DNA from: an uncultured Oscillospiraceae bacterium
GTDB lineage: Bacteria > Bacillota > Clostridia > Oscillospirales > Acutalibacteraceae
Assembly: GCA_900553255.1 (NCBI GenBank)
Contig: USCI01000045.1
Location: 1 to 19,688 of the forward strand
Direction of reading: 5' to 3'
Length of the DNA: 19,688 nucleotides
In this document: positions 1 to 7,941 of the stretch, one piece after another
Layout: every line of letters starts with the position of its first letter
Numbering within the stretch: position 1 is the stretch's first letter
Position numbers and translations under genes: made by a program
The notes under the pieces: model-generated
Database searches by the model: none
Told to the model about the DNA's origin: nothing
The model's input: only the letters and a program-made list of their open reading frames with translations

Positions 1-166
1 CAACATCCATCAGGATGCCGTACTTGTTCACCAGTGCGCCGCTGCGGAACAGGTTAACCTGTTCCCCGGCACCCGAGACCATGAACATGACCAGCGGGAT
101 GCTCTGCAGCACAAAGGCCAGAACCAGAATGCAGGCGATCACCTTTTTGCTGATTTTGTGTGCCAT
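1..166 (-). CDS. Exported or membrane protein, N-terminus only (runs off the window)
   Basis: Only the first 55 residues are present. The start is the ATG at 166, preceded by AAAGGAGAA at good spacing. The N-terminus has basic residues (MAHKISKK) followed by a hydrophobic stretch at about residues 9-32, so it is a signal peptide or membrane anchor. The visible part after it (SGAGEQVNLFRSGALVNKYG) is too short to place in a family. It lies 84 bases downstream of the lipoprotein solute-binding protein on the same strand, so it is probably the next gene of the same operon. I do not recognise it. A further surface protein such as an enzyme or binding protein would fit the context, but that is only inference. 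Confidence 0.7.
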   Translation of the reverse strand, partial: MAHKISKKVIACILVLAFVLQSIPLVMFMVSGAGEQVNLFRSGALVNKYGILMDV

Positions 167-206
167 AGCCGTTCTCCTTTCCGTTGAACGCTTGGAATGG
201 TCGGGG

Positions 207-239
207 CCGGGCCCGCTTTTGCAGGCAGGCGCGGCCCGG
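207..239 (-). other. Intercistronic hairpin after the solute-binding protein gene
   Basis: On the transcribed strand CCGGGCCGC pairs with GCGGGCCCGG (one bulged G) around a 14-base loop. No T-tract follows, so it is not a classic intrinsic terminator. Hairpins of this kind after solute-binding protein genes can stabilise the upstream message or damp downstream expression. That role is inferred here. Confidence 0.35.
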
Positions 240-250
240 ATCCGCTTATC

Positions 251-1600
251 TTATCCGTTAATCACCCGGTCGATCTGCGCCTTGAACAGGGTCTTGTTCT
301 CATCGATCAGCTGGGAAATATCCGCACCGGTGGTGATCTTGGCGATCATGGTTACATAATCCTCGCCCAGGGTGCCGTAGGCATAGTTGGCGTAATTGAT
401 GTTGGCATAATACGGGGTAATGCGTGCAAGCTGCTCCTCAGTGAGGCCGGACTCCCAGGCGTTGTCGCCCTTGCTGGTGGACATGTGCAGTGCAAAAGCG
501 GCCACCGCATCGGGATTGACGCAGCCGTTGACGATGCCGATGGCCTTAAGCCAGTCGGTCGGATATGCGCCGTCCTCATTGCCCGCCGCGAGCGGGATGG
601 GCGCGATGTCCCAGTTGTTCTTGACCACGTCGGAAACATTCGGGTCATTGAGCATCTTCGGGATCTCGTACAGGCCGTCGATGGCCATCGCCGCGTTGCC
701 CTTGCGGAAGCTGACGTCGTCCGCACCCGCCTTGACCACCGCGCCCGCGCCGTAGGTCATCTTCTGGATGAAGTTGAGGCCCTCGAGCACCAGGGGATCG
801 CCGAGGTTCTGGGAGGGCACGCCGTTGCTGTCGTAGACGACAATCTGCGTGCCGTAGGCGGAGACGAACTCGCCGTAGCTGCGGGTGTTCTCGCCGCCGG
901 AAGAATAACCGTACATGCCCCGGCTGGTGTTGGTCAGGCTGGAGGCCAGCTCATAGAAGGTATCGAGGTTCCAGTTGCCCTGCGCAACGTAATCGTTGGG
1001 GGTCATCAGGCCGGACTCGACAATCAGGTCGGTGCGGTACAGCAGCACCATCATGTCCACGTCCCAGTAGGAGGACAGGCCGTAATAGTTGCCGTTCCAG
1101 CGGTAGTAGTTCATCTTCTGCAGGTCAAAGCCGCCGTTGGCGATGGTTTCGGCGGAGGAGGAATCCAGCAGATTTTCCTCGGTCATATAGGTGTTGACCG
1201 GCTGATACATCCCGGCGATGATCTGCGTGGGAAAAAACGAACCGTAAATGTAGCCGATATCGTATGGGTCGTTGGCCGCGATAGAGTTGGCCAGCGTCTG
1301 ATTGTAGTTCTCGAAATCGACCACCGTGTCCTCAATGGTGCAGCCGGTGCGCGCCTCAAATTCATCGACGAGAGCCTGCTCGGCCTCGCCGGGCTCATAC
1401 CACAGCAGGCGCTTGAGGGTAACCCCCTCGAAGGTCTTGTTCCACAGGGAATCGGCGGAATGGGAAACATCGGTACCGGTACCGGTGCCGGTGCTGCCGC
1501 CGCTTTCGGTTCCGCTCTCGGTGGTTCCGCCGGAACAGGCCGTCAGGCTCAGCGCCAGGATACCCGCGCAGGCCATAGCCATCCATCGTTTCATTTTCAT
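251..1600 (-). CDS. Sugar ABC transporter substrate-binding lipoprotein
   Basis: Extracellular binding protein of a CUT1-type sugar importer, 449 residues, the usual length for the family. The signal peptide MKMKRWMAMACAGILALSLT ends in a lipobox (LTAC, Cys22), so the mature protein should be lipid-anchored to the outer face of the membrane. A Gly/Ser/Thr-rich linker follows. The body has family-typical stretches such as LLYRTDLIVESGL and RKGNAAMAIDGLYEIPKML. The start is the first of two close ATGs, since AAAAGGAGA lies about 11 bases before it. The open frame continues upstream to 2095 but only inside the permease gene. It follows its two permeases (order permease-permease-binding protein). 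The ligand is not readable from sequence, though the locus suggests beta-mannosides or similar oligosaccharides. Confidence 0.9.
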   Translation of the reverse strand: MKMKRWMAMACAGILALSLTACSGGTTESGTESGGSTGTGTGTDVSHSADSLWNKTFEGVTLKRLLWYEPGEAEQALVDEFEARTGCTIEDTVVDFENYNQTLANSIAANDPYDIGYIYGSFFPTQIIAGMYQPVNTYMTEENLLDSSSAETIANGGFDLQKMNYYRWNGNYYGLSSYWDVDMMVLLYRTDLIVESGLMTPNDYVAQGNWNLDTFYELASSLTNTSRGMYGYSSGGENTRSYGEFVSAYGTQIVVYDSNGVPSQNLGDPLVLEGLNFIQKMTYGAGAVVKAGADDVSFRKGNAAMAIDGLYEIPKMLNDPNVSDVVKNNWDIAPIPLAAGNEDGAYPTDWLKAIGIVNGCVNPDAVAAFALHMSTSKGDNAWESGLTEEQLARITPYYANINYANYAYGTLGEDYVTMIAKITTGADISQLIDENKTLFKAQIDRVING

Positions 1601-1635
1601 TCGGATCACGTCTCCTTTTTCACTTATTTTTTGGA

Positions 1636-2616
1636 TTAACCGACAATGCCGGTGCGTTCGATGCTTTCGGTAAAGAACCGCTGGGTGAATATGTAAATCA
1701 CCAGAGGCGGCAGGATGGTCAGCAGGCAGCCGGCCTGCAGGTAGGTGCGGATTTCGTCCGGTGTGTTGGTAACGAAGTTGTACAGCTTCGCGTCCTGCAG
1801 CAGCGACTGCATCTGGTTGAGCATCACCGAAATGGGCTGGTTGCTGCTGAAATACATCGTGGCCTGGTAGTAGTCGTTCCAGTGCCACACGAAGGAGAAC
1901 AGCAGCACGGTAACAATCGCGGAGCGGGCGAGCGGCAGCATCACCCGCAGGTAGGTCTTGAACGGGCGGCAGCCGTCGATCATGGCCGCCTCCTCGAGAT
2001 CCTTGGGCAGCCCGGCGAAGAACTGCCGGAAGATGTAGATGAACAGCCCGGCGCGCAGGCCGCTGCCGAAGAAGGCCGGCAGGATGAAGGTCCACGGCGT
2101 GTTGATCAGGCTGACCGATTCCGGCACCGCCGGGATGACCGCGTGCAGCAGGCTGAGGACGCCGAAGAAATCAAAGTTGCGGTAGTTGACGAAGGAGGAG
2201 ATGATGATGGTCTGCGGCGGCACGATGATGGTCAGCAGCACCAGCGCAAAGGCGATCTTCTTCTCCTTGAAGTTGAACCGGGCGAAGCCGTAGCCCACCA
2301 GCGAGCAGGACACCAGCGAGCCGAGGGTGCCGCCGACCGCGATAATGGTGGTCACGGTGATGGCGCGGGGATACTCGAGGATGTCGATGGCGGTCTTGAT
2401 GCTTTCGAGCGAAACCCCGCGCGGGATCCAGACCGCGCTCGGGTCGTTGACCGTTTCGGGCGAGCGCACCGCGATGCTGATCATATACAGCACCGGAAAC
2501 AGGAAGATGTAGCTGATGCCGATGAGCAGGAAGAACCGGAATATCTTCCAGATGACCGAGGTCGCGTTCTTTTTGATAAAAGCGGAGGAATGCCCCGCCA
2601 GCTGTCTGAGTTCCAA
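1636..2616 (-). CDS. Carbohydrate ABC transporter permease (MalG/AraQ-type)
   Basis: One of the two membrane subunits of a CUT1 sugar importer, 326 residues with about six hydrophobic segments (first at residues 27-50, last near 295-312). The ATPase-docking EAA loop is visible at about residues 208-222 (EEAAMIDGCRPF). The start is a TTG at 2616 with GGGGGGAG four bases before it. No closer ATG would keep the first membrane segment. The stop of the partner permease lies 12 bases upstream, so the two are translated together. The long N-terminal tail before the first helix is somewhat unusual but compatible with the family. No ATP-binding subunit is encoded in the window, so a shared MsmK-like ATPase elsewhere is assumed. 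Confidence 0.9.
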   Translation of the reverse strand: MELRQLAGHSSAFIKKNATSVIWKIFRFFLLIGISYIFLFPVLYMISIAVRSPETVNDPSAVWIPRGVSLESIKTAIDILEYPRAITVTTIIAVGGTLGSLVSCSLVGYGFARFNFKEKKIAFALVLLTIIVPPQTIIISSFVNYRNFDFFGVLSLLHAVIPAVPESVSLINTPWTFILPAFFGSGLRAGLFIYIFRQFFAGLPKDLEEAAMIDGCRPFKTYLRVMLPLARSAIVTVLLFSFVWHWNDYYQATMYFSSNQPISVMLNQMQSLLQDAKLYNFVTNTPDEIRTYLQAGCLLTILPPLVIYIFTQRFFTESIERTGIVG

Positions 2617-2628
2617 AACGCTCCCCCC

Positions 2629-3531
2629 TTACCGGCTCTCGCCGCGGTTGGCCCGGGCGCTGATCAGCAGCACAATCCCCAGGATCACGCCGATGATGAG
2701 GAAATACACCCAGCTCATCGCCGCCGAACGGGCGTACTGCTGTTCCCGGAAGACGGTGGTGATCTGATCCATCACGGCGTTGGCCGAATCGGTGAAGGTG
2801 TCGATGATGGTGTAGACGATATTGACCAGGATCATCGGCGTAATCATCGGTATGGTAATCATCCAGAAGTTCTCCCACGCGGAGGCACCCTCGATGGAGG
2901 AGGCCTCGTAGAGCGCCGGCGAGATGGACTGCAGCGCGGCGAGGAAGATGATCATCTGGATGCCGGTGCGCCACATCAGGTCGTAGAGGTTGGAGGAGAT
3001 GTAGGAGAAATAGCTGACGATGTCTTCGTTCAGGCCCATCTGGATGAGCAGCTCGGTCAGCCCGTAGGAGGTGGAGGTGACCGCCGTATCCATCCCCTGC
3101 GAGGAGGAGATCAGGCCGGAGGCGAAGGTGTCGGAGTTGATGATCTCCATAACCACGCCGGAGGCGATGATCACCGGCAGGAAGAAGATCGCGCGCACCA
3201 CCGTGCGGCCGTGGAATTTGGCGTTGAGCACGATGGCGAAGAACAGCGACGCAATGATGACCACCGGCACCGTATACAGCAGCGAGGTCAGCGACGCGAC
3301 GAGGTTCTTGGTGAAATCCGGGTCGGTCTGGAAGAGGTAGCGCAGGTTTTTCAGCCCGGAGAAGGTCACGTCAAACCCGCCGCGCTGGAGGGTCACGTCG
3401 GAGAACACAAAGGTCAGCGACTCAAAGGCGGGCTTGAGGAAAAACAGCAGGAAACCGATGTAAAACGGGAGGACGAACAGCCGTCCGGTCATCGCCCGGC
3501 GCCCGCTGATGGTCATATGCGGCTTTTTCAT
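2629..3531 (-). CDS. Sugar ABC transporter permease (MalF/LplB-type)
   Basis: First permease of the second importer, 300 residues, with hydrophobic helices beginning at residues 18-35 and ending at 273-291. The EAA loop is at residues 209-222 (EASSIEGASAWENF), which in CUT1 systems contacts the ATPase. The ATG at 3531 is preceded by AGGAGG ten bases upstream. That ribosome site overlaps the end of the DUF5696-like gene, whose stop lies only six bases upstream, so translational coupling is likely. It pairs with the MalG-type permease at 1636 and the lipoprotein at 251. Its placement directly after the DUF5696-like gene suggests the importer and that exported protein work on the same substrate. 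Confidence 0.9.
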   Translation of the reverse strand: MKKPHMTISGRRAMTGRLFVLPFYIGFLLFFLKPAFESLTFVFSDVTLQRGGFDVTFSGLKNLRYLFQTDPDFTKNLVASLTSLLYTVPVVIIASLFFAIVLNAKFHGRTVVRAIFFLPVIIASGVVMEIINSDTFASGLISSSQGMDTAVTSTSYGLTELLIQMGLNEDIVSYFSYISSNLYDLMWRTGIQMIIFLAALQSISPALYEASSIEGASAWENFWMITIPMITPMILVNIVYTIIDTFTDSANAVMDQITTVFREQQYARSAAMSWVYFLIIGVILGIVLLISARANRGESR

Positions 3532-3537
3532 ACGGCG

Positions 3538-5778
3538 TCATCCTCCTGTTACAACATAATCGCGGGCGGGCACTTCCACCCCATCGGCGGTCACCGGCTG
3601 CTCCGAGCGGTTGACCAGCACCGCCGCACCGTTTTCAAACACGGTTTTGGAAACGCCGTCCGCCTCCTCGTAGGAGACGATGGCCTGGTCGTACAGCGAG
3701 GCGTACACCTCGTTGTAGGCGGCGAAGCTGTCCTTGGCCTGCTGCGCCCAGTTGGCATAGGTGCTGCCGTACAGCCAGTTGAAGGTGGTTTCGATCAGCT
3801 CGGAATCGTCGATGGCGACGCCGCTGAAGGCGGGCGCCGCGCCGAGCGCAATGCAGTCGAGCAGGTCGTCCCCCACCTCGGCGCCGTAGCTCACGTAGCC
3901 GTGCAGCACCATCTGGACAAACGGCACGCTGCGGGAAAACAGCAGGTTGCCGTCGCTGCTGGTGGGCATGGAGAAGATTTTATCGGCATAGCCGTACACA
4001 TACGCGTTGCCGCTGTTGACCGCCACCGGCCGCTCGCCGAGGGCGTCGAACATCGCCCGGTAGTTCGCGATGGTTTCGGAACGGCTGATGCTGTTCTTGC
4101 TGAAATCGGAATACAGCATCTCGCCCGCCCCGGTGAGCGAGACCCCGTTGGCGTAGGAATCGCTTTTCACGAATTTCTGCACCGCCTCGAGCGCGTGGTC
4201 GGAGCTGAGCAGGTACCACGGGTTCTCGTTGTTGACCGGTACGTACACCGAGCGCATGTATTTGTACTGCGGTGTGCGCACGTTGAAGATGGTTTTCACC
4301 ACATCGGAGAGGGTGGAAAAGCCGTTGCCGGACTTGCGGATGGTGATGGGGTCGAGGTCGAAATACGCGGTGTTGGCGGAGCCGTCGAGGAAGGCGTCGA
4401 GCGCCTGGTAGCCGGACCTGCCGCCGAGCGTGCCCACCGGCGCGAATTTGGCGGCGGCCTTCTGGTTTTCCACGCCGCTGTTGTTCCAGCCGACGTACTG
4501 CAGCGAAACCGCGGCGCCGGAAGCATTTAAGTCGCTGAGGATATCCTGCGCGTCCGCAAAGCTGGTCAGCGCGAAGGTCTCGGTGTACGGGATGCCGAGG
4601 AACGAGGCCTTGCGGGTGGCGGCGCCGTAGAGGGTGACGAACAGCTCGGGGGCGTCCGCCTTTTTCTCGAAGCCGCCGGCGGTCAGGTATTCGCGGTAGA
4701 TGCGCGCCATCTCCTCATAGCCGGATTCGCCGCGCATGACGGTGTAGTCGACCCGGAAATCCTCGAAGGCGTCCCGCTGCTCGATGCCGTGGATCACCCG
4801 CTTGTTTTCGAAGTTGGACTCAAACAGGGTGGTGTCGTCCACGATGGCGGTGACATACTCCGCGAAGATCCGGCTGAAGGAGGTGTCGGCGGAGTTGGAC
4901 TCCGCGGTGATATTCGCCGAAGCGTCCCCCTTGGTGATGATCGCGGTAATGCCGCCGTCGCCGGCCTTCAGGCCGTAGACCGGGACCAGGATGTCCCGCG
5001 TCGGCCCGGTGGACTCCTCCACCTCGATGGCGGCGTCGTCGCCGTAGACCATTTCGGAATAGGAGGTCAGCGCGCCGCGGCCGGCGTTTAAGTCGATGAG
5101 CGCGCCGGAGCCGGAGGGCACGAACAGGTAGCCGTCGTCATACCGGTCGTCCGCCGCCATAAAGCCGGGTAGCAGCTGGACGGAGGTGATCCAGTATTTT
5201 TCGCCCATGCGGATCTCGTCGCCGATGATCCGCACGGAGATGCCGGTTTCGGTCAGCAGCACCTCCACCGGGACGGTCGCCTCAATATCCCCGAAGGTGT
5301 AGTAGGCGCGGTAACCGTTTTCCACCGTTTCCACCGTGACGGCGCCCTTGGCCACGCTGTACGCGTAGCTGTTCTGATAGCTGGGCGTGGCGGTGCTCGC
5401 GATGGTGCTCAACTGTACATACTCGACAGCCAGCATCGAAACGAGGTCGGTTTTGATGCGCCCCACGTTGAGGTCGTAGGCGGGGCTGTCCTGGTTGAGC
5501 ACCTCCCACTGGCCGCTGTACCACAGCCGGTCCGCCGCTTTGTCCCGCAGGACGAAATCGCCGGTTTTGGAATCGGCATACAGCGTGAAGGCGCCGTTGT
5601 CGGCGACCGCCTGGTAGCCGGTCTGCGCGCCGACGGAGGGCGGCAGCGCCTCCAGTGCGAGCGGCGTGAAGCCGCCCGGCGTGTGTGCCGGCGCCTGCTC
5701 ATCCGCCGCGCCGACCGAAAAGGCGGTCAGCGCGAACACGCACAGCCCCGCCAGCAGCGCCGCAATCCGTTTGTGCAT
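3538..5778 (-). CDS. DUF5696-like exported protein, possibly a glycosidase-fold enzyme
   Basis: 746 residues with a cleavable signal peptide (MHKRIAALLAGLCVFALTAF, Ala-rich cleavage site near residue 25) and no lipobox or sortase motif. The N-terminal half looks beta-rich (for example GAFTLYADSKTGDFVLRDK at about 46-65). The C-terminal half has alternating strand/helix stretches resembling a TIM barrel (FDLDPITI, GVSLTGAGEMLYSDF, RPVAVNSGNAYVYGYADKI). From memory this matches proteins labelled DUF5696 that sit beside Yip1-domain proteins and sugar importers in Clostridia and Paenibacillus. I could not run a search to confirm that. The start is ATG 5778 with AAAGGAGG eight bases upstream. Catalytic residues and substrate are unknown. 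An inactive, sugar-binding barrel is the main alternative. Confidence 0.8.
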   Translation of the reverse strand: MHKRIAALLAGLCVFALTAFSVGAADEQAPAHTPGGFTPLALEALPPSVGAQTGYQAVADNGAFTLYADSKTGDFVLRDKAADRLWYSGQWEVLNQDSPAYDLNVGRIKTDLVSMLAVEYVQLSTIASTATPSYQNSYAYSVAKGAVTVETVENGYRAYYTFGDIEATVPVEVLLTETGISVRIIGDEIRMGEKYWITSVQLLPGFMAADDRYDDGYLFVPSGSGALIDLNAGRGALTSYSEMVYGDDAAIEVEESTGPTRDILVPVYGLKAGDGGITAIITKGDASANITAESNSADTSFSRIFAEYVTAIVDDTTLFESNFENKRVIHGIEQRDAFEDFRVDYTVMRGESGYEEMARIYREYLTAGGFEKKADAPELFVTLYGAATRKASFLGIPYTETFALTSFADAQDILSDLNASGAAVSLQYVGWNNSGVENQKAAAKFAPVGTLGGRSGYQALDAFLDGSANTAYFDLDPITIRKSGNGFSTLSDVVKTIFNVRTPQYKYMRSVYVPVNNENPWYLLSSDHALEAVQKFVKSDSYANGVSLTGAGEMLYSDFSKNSISRSETIANYRAMFDALGERPVAVNSGNAYVYGYADKIFSMPTSSDGNLLFSRSVPFVQMVLHGYVSYGAEVGDDLLDCIALGAAPAFSGVAIDDSELIETTFNWLYGSTYANWAQQAKDSFAAYNEVYASLYDQAIVSYEEADGVSKTVFENGAAVLVNRSEQPVTADGVEVPARDYVVTGG

Positions 5779-5796
5779 AAAACCCGCCTCCTTTCG

Positions 5797-7872
5797 CTAC
5801 ATCATGATAATGAGTTCGGAACAGATGGATTGGATAAAGCTGACCACCTGCTGCATCAGGCCGACAAACAGGATCGCCAGGAAGATCATTATGGCGATGC
5901 CCACCAGGGTGAGCAGGATGGAAAGCACCGTTTTGGAGAAGCTGAACTGGTGGATGCTCATGAAGCCGGTGAACACCAGCACGCCCGACCAGGCGATGCC
6001 GAAAATCCGGATAAAGGTCAGGAACGCCGCCTCTTCCTGGGTCATGACGTTGGAGAGCAGCACGCACACAAGGATCGAGAGGATAAACGGCAGCAGCGCA
6101 TACACGGTGGTGCCGAAAATATCAATCAGCCGGCCCTTGCCCTCGATGAGGGTGCACACCGCCCAGTTGGCGATCACCCATACGATCGCCACACCGTAGG
6201 CCTGCAGCAGGGTGATGAACACGTTGTAGTCGGAAGCGCGGTTTTCGTTGAAGGAGAAGCCGGTGAGGAACCAGGAAGCGGTCAGGCTGAGGAACAGCGC
6301 GGTGAGCATCCCGAAGGCCAGCCCCACCGACCAGCCCTTGCGGCGCTTGATGCCGTCGAAGCCGTCGATCGGATGGAAGAGGGTGAACAGCGGTGCGGTG
6401 TATTTGCGCTCGAGCGCGGAGGTCTCATAGGCGTTCGCGCGGGCGAACCGGCGCTTGAGCAGCCGGGTCAGCAGCACGATCCCCACGATCACCGCCGCCG
6501 CCGCGAGCAGCAGCCAGATAAAATTCGTCTTGATGAAATCCTTGCGCACCTCGCTGAACGCGTCGGAATAGCCGCCGTTGGCGTAGGCGAGGCGGAAATA
6601 CCGCATCGCCTCCCCGTATTCGCCGGCCTCGTCGAGCGCCAGGCCGATGCCATAATAGGCGATGGTGCTGTTGGAGTTGATGGCGAGCACCTGTTCCCAG
6701 TACTGCCGGGCCTCGCTGTAGCGGCCCGCGTCATGCAGGTTCTGGGCGGTGCGCACAAGCTGGATGTAATCGGTCGGCGCAAAGACGGTGATGCTGCCCC
6801 GCACATCGTCGAGGACGTACACCTTCCCGCCGTAGGTTTCCACCGCGCGGGTGCTGGCGAAGGTGCCGAGCTTGTCGCCCAGGCCGCCGAACACCGTAAT
6901 CAGCGAGCCCTCGCTGGTGTAGACGAACACCCGTCCGCGCGCGCTGTCGAGCAGGTGGATGTAGTTTTCGTCGTCGACGTCGATATCCACAAAGGTGGTG
7001 GAGACGGTGTCGCCGATCTTGCGGTCCCATTCGAGGTCGCCGTAATCGGCGCCGGCTTCGATGTTGGAGCCCTTGAAGTTGAGCAGGCGCACGCCGGAGA
7101 CGTTTTCAGCGGACTGCGTGACGGTATACACAAAGCCCTTGTCCGCCAGGTCGAAGTTGGTGAAGGAGGGCGGCGAAACCGTCGCGGAATTGCGGATCTG
7201 CTCCTCGGTCATGAACTGCTGCCAGATGTAGTTGAGGATGACCTCGGCGGTCTGCTCGACCTCGTTGGAGGCAAAGAAGCCGCCGAAGGAGCCGTCGGGC
7301 ATGTAGGTGACCGCGCCGTCGTTGAGCCCGTCCACCAGCGCATAGGTGATGCCGTTATCGTCGCGCAGCACCTTTTTGACCTTGTAGGCCAGGCTCTCCT
7401 CGATCATCGAGGTATCGGGCTTGCCGAGCAGCTGCACCACCGTGCCGTCGTTTTCGCATTCGATGATGCGCTGGTTTTCGGTATCGGCGATGAGGATGGT
7501 GCCGTCATGGCAGACAAACAGGCCGAGCGCGCCGGTGTAGGACAGCTCCTCCCCGTCGTAGGTCAGCGTACCGATCTCCCGCACCGGGTTGAGCGCGGCG
7601 TCGGTGACGACGATGCGGGAGTTGCCGGAATCGAGGATGTACAGCTCGCCGTTGTAAAAGCACATGTCGGTCGGCGAGCTGAACGCCCCGGCGCCGATCT
7701 CGGCCCCAAGGTAATACGCCTCCGGCTCATAGCCGATCGGCGCGGGCACCGACTCCTCTTCGTCGTTGTATTCATAGCCGAGATACGGCACGAAGGTTTT
7801 CGCCGAAGCCTCAAGCACCGTAAGGGGCAATGCCAGCAGGACACACATAAGCGCGCACAGGAATTTTTTCAT
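5797..7872 (-). CDS. NHL beta-propeller / TPR / Yip1-domain membrane protein
   Basis: 691 residues with an unusual layout. A signal peptide (residues 1-24, ending ASA) leads to an NHL-type beta-propeller at about 50-365, with repeat signatures such as SSPTDMCFYNGELYILDSGN and DGTILIADTENQRIIE. A TPR-like pair follows at about 368-445 (DAGRYSEARQYWEQVLAINS), then a membrane helix at 451-469. A linker leads to a Yip1-type domain with about five membrane segments (516-538, 553-575, 587-608, 618-640, 650-672). The propeller should face outside and the polytopic part sit in the membrane. The start is ATG 7872 with AAGGAG twelve bases upstream. It lies 18 bases before the DUF5696-like gene. Sensing or scaffolding of surface carbohydrate machinery is plausible but unproven. 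Confidence 0.82.
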   Translation of the reverse strand: MKKFLCALMCVLLALPLTVLEASAKTFVPYLGYEYNDEEESVPAPIGYEPEAYYLGAEIGAGAFSSPTDMCFYNGELYILDSGNSRIVVTDAALNPVREIGTLTYDGEELSYTGALGLFVCHDGTILIADTENQRIIECENDGTVVQLLGKPDTSMIEESLAYKVKKVLRDDNGITYALVDGLNDGAVTYMPDGSFGGFFASNEVEQTAEVILNYIWQQFMTEEQIRNSATVSPPSFTNFDLADKGFVYTVTQSAENVSGVRLLNFKGSNIEAGADYGDLEWDRKIGDTVSTTFVDIDVDDENYIHLLDSARGRVFVYTSEGSLITVFGGLGDKLGTFASTRAVETYGGKVYVLDDVRGSITVFAPTDYIQLVRTAQNLHDAGRYSEARQYWEQVLAINSNSTIAYYGIGLALDEAGEYGEAMRYFRLAYANGGYSDAFSEVRKDFIKTNFIWLLLAAAAVIVGIVLLTRLLKRRFARANAYETSALERKYTAPLFTLFHPIDGFDGIKRRKGWSVGLAFGMLTALFLSLTASWFLTGFSFNENRASDYNVFITLLQAYGVAIVWVIANWAVCTLIEGKGRLIDIFGTTVYALLPFILSILVCVLLSNVMTQEEAAFLTFIRIFGIAWSGVLVFTGFMSIHQFSFSKTVLSILLTLVGIAIMIFLAILFVGLMQQVVSFIQSICSELIIMM

Positions 7873-7941
7873 CGGTGTTCATCGCTCCTTACGTTTGGGT
7901 TTTGCATGACGCGCATGCCCGTTTTTCCGGATCCGGCCGGA

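Noticed and set aside
1601..2095. Extended N-terminus for the lipoprotein binding protein
   Set aside because: It runs inside the permease gene in another frame, and the lipobox signal peptide starts at 1600 with its own ribosome site.
1882..4530. Plus-strand open frame of 882 codons
   Set aside because: It is the complement of two permeases and part of the DUF5696-like gene, has no ribosome site and has repetitive charged composition.
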